Assembly: GCA_002633005.1 (NCBI GenBank)
Contig: NMRA01000151.1
Coordinates: forward strand, 185,770 to 249,769
Length of the DNA: 64,000 nt
Direction: 5' to 3'
Source of the DNA: Phoronis australis
Taxonomy: Eukaryota > Phoronida > Phoronidae
This document shows positions 49,346-61,479 of this stretch, one piece after another. The translations under genes and the position numbers were made by a program. The notes beneath the pieces are model-generated. The model had not been told where the DNA came from, searched no databases, and was given only the letters and a program-made list of their open reading frames with translations. Each line of letters starts with the position of its first letter. Position 1 is the stretch's first letter.

Positions 49346-52019
49346 TATTAATGGAATGCTGATGTTTTCCTCACATTTGTTTAACGACAGCGGTACAGTG
49401 CAAACTGTTTGAAAGACAGGCTTAGAATTTTTGTTTGTTTTGAGAAATTTGACAAATTTATTTGCTATATTTGTGCGTAATTCAAGAGTGTTTATGACAA
49501 TGACCGTATGTTAATAAAATGCAACTTGTTTTTGAAATTGTATAATGCAGAACATCGTAGGAATCAGACTTGTTCACACCTTTGTGTGGTAGAGAGGCTG
49601 GTTTAAAAGCTCCAATCACACAGTCAGAAGTGTTCCTGCTTAGCCTACTTATCTTTCTTTGTTGCTCTGTTCCTACTTTTCTTTCCTTTCCTATTTTTTC
49701 TGTGGTTTCCTTTGATTTGCTTGTTCAATGGTACACTTGCTGCTATGCCACTGTAGGTAGTAAAATGCAACCATGAGCTGTAAACTGCACTGGTGGCTAT
49801 TTCACAACCAAAGAAAAATCTGTTTCCCTCTGACAGGGAAATCATCCTAGGAAAAAGTCAAAAGTGTTTTCTGAATACACATCCAGACTGGTGTATCCAC
49901 AACTATAAAATAAATTACCCTCTTGCAAATTGTTGCATGTGGTAGATAGAAAATTTATTTTGTTTCGTGCTTAGATGGTGGTTACACGTGAATTCACTAA
50001 GTCCATTTGAGTCTTGAAGAAATATGTCATTAACTGGTTGAAGTTATTTTGGCTTGAACTGTTAAACCCTTTTTGCCTTGAAGAGTATTGACACTACACG
50101 AAGCCCTGTGTTCATAACCAGTTATGTTGTAGTATTGGAGGTTAACACTAGTCTACTTCATGACAAATTTACATACAATTTTGATGGTACAGATGCCGCC
50201 AAAATTCTGCTGTGGAAAATTGAAGGATGAAAAAATGGCCATTGGAGGCCTGGGATAAGAACTCGGACAAATTTTGTTACATTTTTTTATTGGTCTGTTT
50301 TCAATTTTTGTCCGGCGTGTCTTGCAAGTATCAAATGGTTTGAGCTAACCCTAAAACTTAATGGTTGACATTACCCATGTGTTTAGTATTCAGTTTATCC
50401 TAAACATAGTTACAGAGTAACTGTACAATTGATATCACTTGTAAGCTTAGTCAGAGTATTGCCAGGTGTCTTAACTTTGTTCCTGCAGTTCTATAATTGA
50501 AGTGTTTCTTGAGATCTCTACCACTCTTCTGAATCCAAGGAACTTTGAATTGACCTTTCCTTTAACTACTTCCAAGACCATAAAAAGGCAAACTTCTTTG
50601 GCTTGTGACAATGCTTCAGTCTCTTGTAAACTGACTGTGTGATGTTAAGTGAGCAATTATGGTGAAGATCAACCAAAACTTCATTGAAGTTTGGTGGTTG
50701 TCACACTCTTTTCCTACGTTTTACCACAATTCCTTTTTGTTAAATATCCTGTCCTATTGCTTTGTGTAAAACTGCTTGAAACCCTACCGGCTGATAATTT
50801 TTTTATTTCAAAGACCTGCACTTACCTTGTCAGGCTGATTTGACAGAGAAAATTTTGTTGAAATCACAGTTGTATTTACTATCTGTGGCTACATTTGAAT
50901 ATTTAAGAATTTCGTTATGATACATGTATTCAACAGTGGATTTTGTGAAATATTATACATTGTGTATGTGCTTGGCCTGATCTCTTGAGTGTTCTTAGTA
51001 ACTGTTAACTGGGATTGATATAGCTGCACAGGTTACAATACACATTCAACAAACATCTGCTTTTACAGCTGGTTTAGAAAATTTAGCGCTTGATTTATTT
51101 GCTGTACCTAGTGATAGTGGAACTGCACTTTTCTGAATGCCTTGCAAGTCTTATTGTATGCATTTGCTGAATCCTGTATTCAGTTGCTAATTCGCAAGTT
51201 GCTAATTTGCAACTGTGTCAGTGCTGCTGTAAAGTTTCTCGGGGTACTAATGTATGATAAACATTCTCCAGTTTGAGATACCAGGGTAACTCTAAAATTT
51301 GCAACACCAATATTCACGCCTATATTGTATTTCCTCGATTCTGAAAATTGGGACATGGGTGATCTTGCCATTCATGGTTTGTCTCAAATATCGGACATGT
51401 TTTGTAAAAGTGTGGAAGTAGACTTGACAGTTCATAAAATCGCCACGGATGTAATGGTTTCATGCCTCCCCATAACATGTTACATTGAGGTGATTGCCCG
51501 TTTGTTGTTGATCTTAATTCTTGACTTTGGGATGGCCAATATTGCCCGTTTCTCACATTTGTTTCATCAGATGTTTTCGACTGTCCCAAATTGAATTTTC
51601 GATGTATATGAAGTCCGGGTGCCCGGGCATTTCAAGGTCCCTACTGACCCTCGTCATCCCTTATGAAGTGATGATTAACGATTATTTGGTATGATCAGTT
51701 TAAATGGAACAGAAATTTGTTGAAACCAGTTTTATTAACTTATACTATTAAACGAGTCCAGCACTACTCAGAGTGCTCTTTGGTATTTTGTTGTCTCAAT
51801 GAGCACAAAAATAATGTACCGTTTTGGAAAGGACTGAAATAACTATGTTACAAAACACTATGAACAAAATCTTTCCGTCTCCTTGCACAGCTCCATAGTG
51901 GCTGTGGTCACTATAGTCACCTAAGAAGGGCCAGTCTGCATATTGGTGCAAATTCTGCAACTGGAGATGACCACTCATGTTTTAAAGCAAAAAGACACCA
52001 ATTTCAATCCTGAAATGTG
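49346..52019. other. Intergenic, no feature seen
   Basis: 2.7 kb of AT-rich sequence between the CYLD and MAF1 3' regions. A small inverted repeat CAGTTGCTAATTCGCAAGTTGC/GCAACTG-type lies at about 51181-51216. No coding signal. Confidence 0.5.
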
Positions 52020-55000
52020 TTTATTAATGAAAGTAAAAACTACTATTTACACAAAACAACAAGCAACAGCTGAAACCACAAGGAATACACCTTCAAAGAT
52101 ACAGTACAAGGGATGACGTGTACGATAAAAATACTTCAGTCTGGAACAAACTAGAGCGACAAGTAAGTGGCTATTCAACAACCAGAATAACAACACAATT
52201 TTCACGAGACATGAACGGCAGTAAAGACAGAAAGAAATCTGTTAAAACACCTGGGCAACCAATAAATGCTAGTAAAAGTTATTTCCTGAATGCTTCCCAA
52301 ATTCAACCAGGAATATGCCTAGTGTCTAACTGGCGTACTCTGGATTAGCTTCTACGAGTACCTTGAAGCTAGTGTGGATCCGAGTGTTCTAACCTAAGGA
52401 ATATTTTTTGCCAAACAAATTTCCATCGTTACATGACAATTTTGGCAAGAACTGTTTGTAGTAAAAAACTAAGATGGACATCTGCAATTTTGCTCACAAA
52501 TGAACAATAACTCTAAAGCTGCATTTCACTGCTGGCTAAAACAGAAAATCAAATTTACTATTTCAAGATCAGATCAGCGTGGTGACGTTTTTAAATGATC
52601 TGAAGAGGTTTGGTTACTAACAATTTAACATTCAAAGATAAAAAGCAGAAAAATGCAGCTTTAGTGACATTTCCACACACCCACAGAATATTTTTTTGTC
52701 CAATAAACATTTTAAACAGCTTAAAACTGATCCCTTGACTATGCATTGACAAATGGCCAGTGCAGAAAAATGTCACTTTAGGACAAGATGGCAGAAAAGT
52801 GAACTTAGATCGATACTTTCAACAAAAATATATACAATGACCTTTTGACACGTGCACCTTTTTACCTGATCAGGAGACCATTTGTCAATTATAATGCCTA
52901 ACTTAAATCAACTTGTGCAGAAAAAACTTGCCAATTTAGGACAAGACGACAAAAAAGTGAACTTGAATTAAAAATTTCAACGACAAAAATTACAAATTTT
53001 TAAAACTGTTTCACTAAATATTCAAAATAATTTTACCGTAAAGCCTTCTCAAGCAATTGGTAAACTTCAAATAATATACATCAATCTAGATGAAAGAACC
53101 TCAGTTTGTCCTAAATTCAAGTTTTCCCCTTTAAACTGACTTGCAACTGCAGCAATATTTAGAGTGGGGTTTACTCATGGTGCAGAAAAGTGCTCATCCC
53201 TTGGCAACAGTAGTATTCAAATCTTCAGAATGGCAGATCCCGAACTCAATCCACAAAATAAAGGAATTTTTTGAAGAGACATTGTCGGCGAGAACATCAA
53301 TTTCTGATATCAGCCAAAACATGGCCCGAATCAAACCCACAGCCTTAAGTGTTGCAACCAAATGCTTTGCTGGCAAAGCTAAATCTCACCTGATAAATGG
53401 CAGAGTATTTTTAAGCGAACTAAACTGAAACCTTGAGTTCAGCGAATATCTGACAGCAAGAACAGGCAATTTGTAATAAAATCACCAAAACAATGGATTT
53501 TGCTTTTTTTAAAGCTTTGGTCAAAGCTCATAACTCTCTCATCCAATAACACTAAAAACCTGTCAATTGTAAAACACAATGTCCCTTTAATGACTCCGTC
53601 GACTCGAAACTTCATCAACTCTAGCACAAAGCTTCAAACTATAAATACGTTAGCCCTTGTCAACATGAACACTGAAAAAGCTTCATACTATGCTCAGCAT
53701 AACCTTCAGTAAAACAAATAAAAACGGGTAAAATTACATGGCAAAGAAACTGTTCTAGTACCAGTGATGCACCAAATCCCAAGATAAACAGTGCAGATGT
53801 GTTTTTTCTAGAAAGGATGCCTTTATGCAATCACAAAATAAGCACGAGGCACTGCACGGCAGGCTCAATCTTTAAATCTTACACACGTGTTTGAAATGAA
53901 TTTTGTGGAAAGGAAAGTAAATAGGTGTTATGTGTTACATATACTTGACTTACTAAAATCAAACAAACCGAAATGATCTCGTTAAAAATTTAAATCTGAC
54001 GACATGGCAGAGAATGGATTCATATTTAACAGCAAGTCACAATTTAATTTATAACATTTCAAAACCTTTAAATGCCACAGAGAAGTCTCAGTTATTACAC
54101 ATTTTTGGGAGCTTTTTGCATGTACAAGTCACATATGTGATAAACAACATTTTTTAGTGATTACGGTGAATTCAATAATGTTACAAGTTCTGACATAATG
54201 AACCACCATTTGATGCACTATGATAACATAACTATAAATCCAACAAAACACTTGCAGCCTACCTGGCTTAGTAATATTTTCACATATTTTGTCACAGAAT
54301 ATCTCATAATGTCACAGAATATCACCATATGATGTGGACTCCATTTTCTGCCACGAACCTCCACAGACATTGTCAATATTTAAGTTAAATAGTAAAAAAG
54401 AGAAACAAAACTCGTTCCAAGTTTTTTACTGGTTTAAGGAAACAACTTTAAATTAATAATTTAAGCAAATAATCTACACCTCCAAGAGATATGCTCTGAC
54501 ATGTATAGCCATATCATCAAAGCCAACAGCACTTAAAAATTCCAGTGCCACACATTGTCTAGTCTATGACTCAGCAGAACAACCAACCACTGATTAAAAC
54601 GTAGATGAAAATAGTACATGCAGTAGAAAGTCTTTATAACAAATGGACTGCACACACTATCCTATCAGATAACCTGGTAGCAAAAGAACAACACAGCAGG
54701 AAAGTCACGTACATCATCAACTTACAGAATATGTGCGAAAATTCTTCGACGCAATGAACGAAGACATTTTTCCGAGGGTTAATTAACATGACCATTGGAT
54801 GGATGAGCTAAGTGTACCTTAACCAAATAAGAAAAATATGCACAAAAATGATACATTTAATAACCAAATCAGAAATAAAAAACACCATTGTACAATATTA
54901 AGCCAAATTCAACTAAAGCAAAAAATTTTGTTCGTAGTAAAATGACTTAAGTGACTTTCATTAAACCTCAAAACTTATTTTGCAGTGTTTTTAAAATTAA

Positions 55001-55111
55001 AAGTAGACAAAAAATTATCAGTTATTTCAACACCGGTTTGCACCACAGCAAGCGAATTTCCTTCTGGTTTGACTGGGTTGCTTTCTCTTTGTGACTTTCA
55101 TTTCGTCGTCT
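52020..55111 (-). other. Probable MAF1 3' UTR, or gene-free interval
   Basis: About 3 kb without a recognisable exon, domain or transposon. A minus-strand AATAAA lies at 52020-52025 and could end the transcript. Short frames on either strand (for example 52118-52348, 53141-53428) show no known domain. UTR status is inferred. Confidence 0.3.
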
Positions 55112-55130
55112 TCAGTAGGTCGGCGTATTT
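55112..55130 (-). CDS. MAF1: MAF1 exon 6: final codons and stop (tentative)
   Basis: After acceptor TTAATAG the exon completes an Arg codon and adds NTPTY then TGA, giving a tail EEDRNTPTY. Vertebrate MAF1 proteins also end with an EDR plus six or seven residues. An alternative donor inside exon 5 (ACA|GTGAGG) joined to the same acceptor would instead give a basic Cys-rich tail ending FACCGANRC. Confidence 0.5.
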
Positions 55131-58100
55131 CTATTAAGAAAATTAATTGTGCATTTGTAGCATTCATGTTGAAAACAGGAGTCACCTAGTCAGTCAGAAA
55201 ACAGAATCACAACCATTGCAATCACTTAAAACGCACTTCCTAAGTGTTGTGTAGCATCAATCAGCCCTAACAATTTATGCAGGTCAAATGTTTTCATGGT
55301 GAGCTAGTCAAAGAATGTTACAACAACGCATCTCTGACCAAACTCACACCATGTTGTAATTATGGACTGAGCAATAACATGGTCTGTGTGTGTAAATGAA
55401 TCAGTACTCAAGCATTTTAAGATGTACTTCGCCTGTGTTTAGCATTTAATTCTTAATCATAGTGTTTTGGGGCTTAAACATTATCGTGCTCATGTAACTG
55501 AATCATTGTTGAATGAGGTGGCAACTTGCGTCACAGGCAATGCGTGCATACGTCCTTTTCGATTCTGCAATTTCAGTGTAGGCCAACCACAATGAACTCA
55601 ACAGCATTTTCTGAGGATGCTGATGGTTACAATGTCCTTACTGGTAAAGGAATTAAGATTCCTATCACAGAAAGGAATACTATGAGACAGCTAAACAGGG
55701 CCAAATGCAGCTTTCAGTAGCAACCGGTACATCCGAATGGGACTTGTGTGCAACTTCCAAGAGTTTGCTAGACCAATCTCACATCTCAGACCTATCCAGA
55801 CAGACTTGAAAATACTCAAGCTATTAAAATAGTCAATTTTTATGTTAAAAAATTACCTAACTGGAAAAGTTGCCAACTAACACACAGCTCATAGGCTTGC
55901 TTGCTCGCATGCCATGTCTACGACATACAGCACGTTATGAGAACAGGTGAGTTTTTGCTTTGAGGTTTTTCTTTCTTAACAAAAAATCTCTAACTTTAAG
56001 TTAGACGCATGAATAAAGATTGGTCATAACTCCTTATCATTCCACGCTGTACTCCATGCCATGACATATTTCTCAGTAACACATCTTCAACATAAAGTAA
56101 GATGCATCAGTAATGATTGGTCATCACCACTCTGTCTTTCCTCATTATAGTCTATGGTATGAGGTTTTCCTTAATAATACATCTCCAACTTTAAGTTAGA
56201 TTCATGAGCAAAGATTGAACATTACCCCCTCCCCCATCTACCTATCCTCCTCACTGTACTCCATGTCATCTTCACTCATTTCCATTTCAAACTCGTAGCT
56301 GTAGCTAGCATTCGCGGCCACAGCTGCACTCTGCACACTCGTGGCCCGACAAGACAGGAACACGATGCGCTTCATCTTCTTGTTATACAAGAAGAAGTTG
56401 AAACTCCAGATGGCGCCCTCCTCACCAAATGGGTCTGATGACAAGTCAGGATTGTAGCTGGAAGTGAAGAATGAAGTAATATTTTAGCACATAATTGCCA
56501 AAATTGTCCTTTTTTCATTTTTGGTTGGGTTCTCACATTGTCGTCAATGTTCAAAAATTTTTCAAAATATTGTTTGATGATAGCTACTGTAAAGAATTTG
56601 AAAATTGTACTTGGACGTCATTTCGAAAAACAAGAAAACAAAATTTTACTCGGCGGCCATATCGCACCCTAAATTAGTGAGATTTTACTGTAGTCATTTT
56701 TGCTCAAATACAAAGTGAATAATTAAACTGAAAACTGATAGTAGAAACAAAAATTCAAAGCAAATAAGCGCTTTAGTGAACAATTTACAACACCATATAC
56801 TACCGGTATATACCCCATCCAGACGTTTCATTTCCTTGCTCAAGACAATAGACCCCATACCCTGAACATTCATGAAAGCCATCTCCTTGATTCTAAAGCT
56901 TCAACCTCTCAAAAAATAATTATAGCACTCTATCAAGTTACAACTCTGTCACTGACTGTTGCCAGTTTTCTGTTTCGAGTCCCATTTTTTGAACAAGTAA
57001 CAGAATGTTTGCATTCTGTATGTATTGTACTTGTAAATATGACATTGTTCGCTAAAGCGATAATTTGTTATTCGTTTTTTTGCGTCAATTTGGCCTAAAA
57101 CAAGAACCATGATAGAAAGTTAATTACAAGCATAATGGCCTAGTACCCAAAAACAAAATTATAAACATACCCCACAGTAGTCATCTACTACGGCATTGGC
57201 ATCATGCCTTTCCTTTGATGTAAAAACTTCAAATTTTGACATCAAAATAATTTGAGTAGGTCATATTGACAGTAAATATGTTAAATACCCATTTATGTTT
57301 ATGCTTAGATTTGTGTTGTATTGCTCAGGTTTATTATACCATGGAAAATACCAATTAAGAGACCTTATAAAAAAGAACACTGACATTGCATGACAAAATT
57401 ATGGTAAAATTCAAAATCTGATACCATGCCCAGAATACAAAATCTAATATTAAATTGGCACTTCGTTTTCAAAAGCTAAACCACAAGAAGGTAGCTTTAC
57501 ACAATGAGTAACATTATCGTGTCCAACAAAGCGGCAGTTATTTATTAATAACTGACCAACTTCATTCTCTACGTGCTCTCACAGAATCCCATGAGTATAC
57601 AACCAAACTGGAACTGATGGTTTCATGACACTAGCAAATTTCAGAGTAATACATCAAACATGCAATCTGCTCTTGGGCAAATTGTAGCCTTACCTATAGA
57701 CGTCACACTCGCTAAGTGTGATCTCCTCGTCAATGGCTGCCCACAGCTGAGGTCCAATGGTCTTGACATAGTCCATGTTGGTGGCACCTAGCTGGCTGTC
57801 CACTGCCATCTTCACCCACTGTCATATCAACAGAAAGCAAATGTGATGGGGCACTGCCAATGATTTCAATCTTAGACACATAACAAAGAGAGATTCAGTG
57901 GTTCAATAGATTACCACCCCCTTCTAATTGGAAGGAGACTCCAGCCAAATACAAAATGTTCCAACTCCTAATGAAAAAGATGAGAAAACCTGTCCTGCAG
58001 AAGTAGTGCGACTTGGGAATGAGCACAAAATCACTCGAATTGGCCGTGGCAGAAGATACCAGGGATGAAATAATGCTGACAATGGAACTGAGGGACATTT

Positions 58101-61100
58101 GGCAAGAACGTGCAACATTTTTAATAGTTCCAAATCTTCCTTAGGATTTAAGAAATACTTAATGGCAATACTTAACAAAAATTCAATGTTGCCATTTAGC
58201 AATATGTCAAACGAATTACCAGATGAAGCAGCTCAACAAATGACAAACTATCACAATGTAAGTGAGCATGCAACAATCCATTCTTGCTTGTAAGCTATGA
58301 CTTAATTTTCAACCTGTGTGGTGGCTTTAAAATTTCTAACTTGAGGCCCAAGTCATAGATTTTAAAATCAATCTGGGTTTTCAATAACTCCCAACAAATA
58401 TCCGAGTAGCGTTCTAATTTGCAATGGATAGCTATGTTACTGTTTAAATAATAACCCAGGTATTAGGTCGAAGCCAGTATGCCATGGCTGTTGACTTCCT
58501 AATGGTCTCAGTTCTAACCTTTACGCTAGGTTCTTTACTGAACTCATCGCTCTTAGTGTTGCTGAAATCATAGTCAGGGAATGATGCGTTGAGAGTCCCA
58601 ATGAGATAAAACAACGTCTTCATGCTGATGGTGTCACACAAATGACCTTCACCTTCATCGCTCTGACTGCGACTGTAGTGCCTGAAAAAAAAGGGATTGA
58701 TATGTTGCTAATCATAATTTAAGACGATCGTATCTAATATCCGAAATGTGCATCACTTCACCTCTAATTGATCCTCTCTGAATTTTGTACAATCAAGTAT
58801 TCAAAAGCAGAAAAGATCTGAACAGACATACATCACATTAGTTGGTGTACATATTGTATGTTAAAAGTGACAATTTGTAATTGCACCCCCGAAAACCAGC
58901 AAGAATGCAAGCTAACTGCCATTTATTATAACTCACATGAGATGTTAAAATAAAATTATACACAAGGTACTGATACTTCAAGAATTTGAGCTGTTTAGAG
59001 CCTATTATTCCACTCTAATGGCTACGCTCATTTAGTAAAACTAAAATCGGGGACAGTTACTATTTCATTTTCCTTCACAATTACTCTTTTTCATCGAATG
59101 TATATTAGCATGCAGACAGTACATTAGATATGGTGAAACGCTCTTTGGAAAACTTAAGCATACCTGCTTGGACTCAGCGACAAAACACTTTGAGGGGGTG
59201 ACAGAGCCTGTAACTGACTACTTCCTTCACTATTCAAACTCTTGAACAGGCGCTTGTCATTCCCAGCCATTTTACAACTATAGCTTTCCACGCTGCAAAA
59301 TACAAGCTGATATAGTTCACAATGACAAAACTTTCATTCTGTGGACCAGAGCACCTGCATGGTTATTTCAAATATTTATAATTATTTTGCAATAGGGGAC
59401 TTTTCATATGGACGCATTCTATAGTAACGAGAAGACTAAAGTGACCTCTGAATGATCCCAACTCAGATTTTGTGGACAGGAATTCAATTACTACATAGTG
59501 GTTCATGAATATAAAAGCAGAGGAATAAATTCCACTGTCAGCCACTCCCATTGTTTGATTAGTTAACGTTCACAAATTACTTAGCAAAATAGAGTTTCAC
59601 CAAGTACGTTGCTCTGACACTAAGTTTTTTCCTTATTTTGTTTGTTCGCACGCTACATGATGCAATTTCATTTCGATCTGTACAAAATTTACACACAAAC
59701 CGTAGGTCCGGAAGAGCTGGAAGCCTATTGTTTTTCGTCATGATTGGATTCAAGATAGCACACGTGGCAGCCGTTTTCAAATATAGATTCAAATGCTCAT
59801 ATAAGCCGCAATTTTTAATGTACAAGGCTGCAATTCAGTACGATTATTGCACCAGAGGTGTTCAATAGATGTGCTAGAAAAAGCTTGCCTCCGGTCAAAG
59901 ACGGCGGAATATTGGCCATTGCACATGCGCACCTAGATTTCGGGATGGAAACGTTTTATCTAGTAAAGGGCGCATTATAGGCCCAATTGTTTTTTAAAAT
60001 TTTTCATGTATTAGTTTCCTGTGACTAGCTATTATCAAGTGCTGCTTGACCGGAAGTTGCTTTTAAGATGGCGACTTAGCACCAAATCTAAAATGCCAGA
60101 GTATGAATTATTCACCTACGGATGTCATTCGATTAATAACTTGTAGGAACTGATGGCTTCGCTATAACATACTCTAACTATCTAATAAGTGTTAAAACGT
60201 GTGCTACCAGGTCTTTAAGGTCAGGAAAGAGGTTATATTTAAAGTTAAGCCTGAGTTTTGTTTGATCTTGGTATGCATGATCCATATTCTGGTTACATTC
60301 TTCTATTTCTGAGCCTGAGGTACAAAAGCATCGTATCCAAGAGCATAGTTAATAGCATAAAAGGAGGTGGTTGTGGTTATTTAGGGATCTCAAAGTAAAT
60401 CTAAGTTGCTTTTGAAAAGCAAGACTTCGAAGACCAGGAAAATACAAATAAATTATCATGTAAAAACAACCTATAAATTAGAAGGTGTAAAATTAAAATC
60501 CAGACAATTTACCAGGTCTTGGAATGATCTATGAAAAAAGAGGAAAAATTTAAAGGTCATATATCGTTCCACAAATGAATACAGTAGGCTTGTGTGATAG
60601 GAAATATCTTTTATGTGGTAAAATTTAACTGAAATAAAGGTTTTTGCGATTAATAAAGTCAAGATAATGATAAAAATTCAAAAAAGGAAACTGGAAATAA
60701 AAACAAAAAACAAAAACGAGGAAATCCTCTTAAAAGAAAAAATTCCAAGCCGTGATTTAGATGGCTAACTAAAAGGCAGTGTTACAGGCATGAAATCTGC
60801 CAGACAGTGACCACCATCTAGCTGACTAGAGATGGTGTAGCTCTAATAGGAGCTTCATACATCAGAAACCTTTGAGCGAATTAAGCCTCACGCTGACTAA
60901 AACATCAAAGTCACATTGTTATAAATACCTTTTGCACATACAGCAACACCTTAGGAGGCCATTGATGTATTTAATTCCTTCCAGCTCAAAGAAATGCTCC
61001 CGTTATCAAACGGTCCCTTGTTTAGTTCACAAAATCGGAAACTCGCCATTTTTAACACCCCAAGCGGCAGGTGGTATGACGTCATATCTCCTGACGTACA

Positions 61101-61479
61101 CACTGTGAAAATGGCCAATTACCAATTTTGGGAGCTGAACGTGGGACTGCTCGAAGAAAAAGTTTGATAACAGGAGCACTTCTTAAAGATGGAAGGAACT
61201 GAATACATCGACGGCCTCCTAAGGTGCTGCTATATGAGCAAAAGATATTTTTAACAACGTGATTTTGATGTTTTAGTCAGAGTGACGCATAATTCGCTGA
61301 AAAGCTTCCGGCATACGAACCTCCTGTAGGAGGTACACCGTCTCTCTAGTCAGCTACAAGGTGGTCACTGTCTAGAAATCTACAAAATCAATTTACCTCC
61401 CATCAATTCTGCAATCACCATCTTTAACCGATAAAGCCGCATTCAATGCCTCGAAGGTGGCATTTTCCAAAAACTTCAT
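55112..61479 (-). CDS. MAF1: MAF1, repressor of RNA polymerase III transcription (complete)
   Basis: MAF1 binds RNA polymerase III and blocks its recruitment by TFIIIB; mTORC1 phosphorylation relieves this. Exons on the minus strand: 61479-61397, 59292-59164, 58681-58525, 57818-57694, 56457-56242 and 55130-55112. They join in phase to 729 nt, 242 residues (human 256). Residues 1-40 ([25 protein letters not shown]) form the conserved N-terminal block. [19 protein letters not shown] and EFSKEPS follow, then [10 protein letters not shown] and [36 protein letters not shown], and an acidic tail ([15 protein letters not shown]). LSPPQ and LSPSR preserve the two Ser-Pro sites known as mTORC1 targets in human MAF1. 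If the last intron is not removed, translation stops at 56238, giving 237 residues. Confidence 0.95.
55985..56290. repeat. 97-bp tandem triplication overlapping the end of MAF1 exon 5
   Basis: Units are spaced 97-98 bp (GGTCAT at 56022 and 56119, GAACAT at 56217). They share CTCCAACTTTAAGTTAGA, ATGAGTAAAGATTGGTCAT and, in two units, CTGTACTCCATG, which in the rightmost unit is MAF1 coding sequence. Confidence 0.75.
56242..56457 (-). CDS. MAF1: MAF1 exon 5: box C and acidic tail
   Basis: [20 protein letters not shown] and [11 protein letters not shown], then a Ser/Ala stretch and an acidic tail. Donor GTAGAT follows GATAG at 56242. The 3' end of the exon is echoed twice in the adjacent tandem repeat. 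Confidence 0.93.
56458..57693 (-). other. MAF1 intron 4, no feature seen
   Basis: AT-rich; nothing recognisable. Confidence 0.6.
57694..57818 (-). CDS. MAF1: MAF1 exon 4
   Basis: [20 protein letters not shown] then [20 protein letters not shown]; human has [20 protein letters not shown]. Phases 0 in, 2 out. Confidence 0.93.
57819..58524 (-). other. MAF1 intron 3, no feature seen
   Basis: 706 bp. Short overlapping frames on both strands (57895-58293) have no recognised domain. Confidence 0.55.
58525..58681 (-). CDS. MAF1: MAF1 exon 3
   Basis: [20 protein letters not shown] then [20 protein letters not shown] and EFSKEPS. The donor is GTAAAG; phase 0 exit. The open frame runs on past 58525 but homology stops there. 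Confidence 0.93.
58682..59163 (-). other. MAF1 intron 2, no feature seen
   Basis: 482 bp, AT-rich, nothing recognisable. Confidence 0.6.
59164..59292 (-). CDS. MAF1: MAF1 exon 2
   Basis: [20 protein letters not shown], then LQALSPPQ and LSLSPS. Contains the two Ser-Pro phosphorylation-type sites. Donor GTATGC. Confidence 0.93.
59880..60085. promoter_or_regulatory. Promoter-like motif cluster in MAF1 intron 1
   Basis: Within 190 bp lie GCACATGCGCAC (close to the NRF-1 site), GACCGGAAG (ETS core) and AAGATGGCGAC (YY1-like). TCCGGTCAA at about 59890 and TTGACCGGA at about 60047 are inverted copies, so a MITE end is an alternative. No transcript evidence. Confidence 0.3.
60799..61375. mobile_element. 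577-bp foldback element next to MAF1 exon 1
   Basis: Arms of about 220-240 bp are reverse complements (AGACAGTGACCACC, AGCTGACTAGAGA, GACTAAAACATCAAA, CACCTTAGGAGGCC and TTATCAAAC blocks) around a central 110-130 bp. The 6-bp AAATCT occurs at 60793-60798 and 61376-61381, flanking the element. Termini read GCCAGACAG and CTAGACAG. Confidence 0.85.
61397..61479 (-). CDS. MAF1: MAF1 exon 1 (start codon)
   Basis: [20 protein letters not shown] then GDCRIDG; human MAF1 begins MKLLENSSFEAINSQLTVE. Donor GTAAAT follows 61397; exits in phase 2. A foldback element ends 14-20 bp beyond the donor. Confidence 0.93.

Noticed and set aside
53141-53428. 95-codon plus-strand frame
   Set aside because: No recognisable domain and located in the probable MAF1 3' UTR; length is within random expectation.
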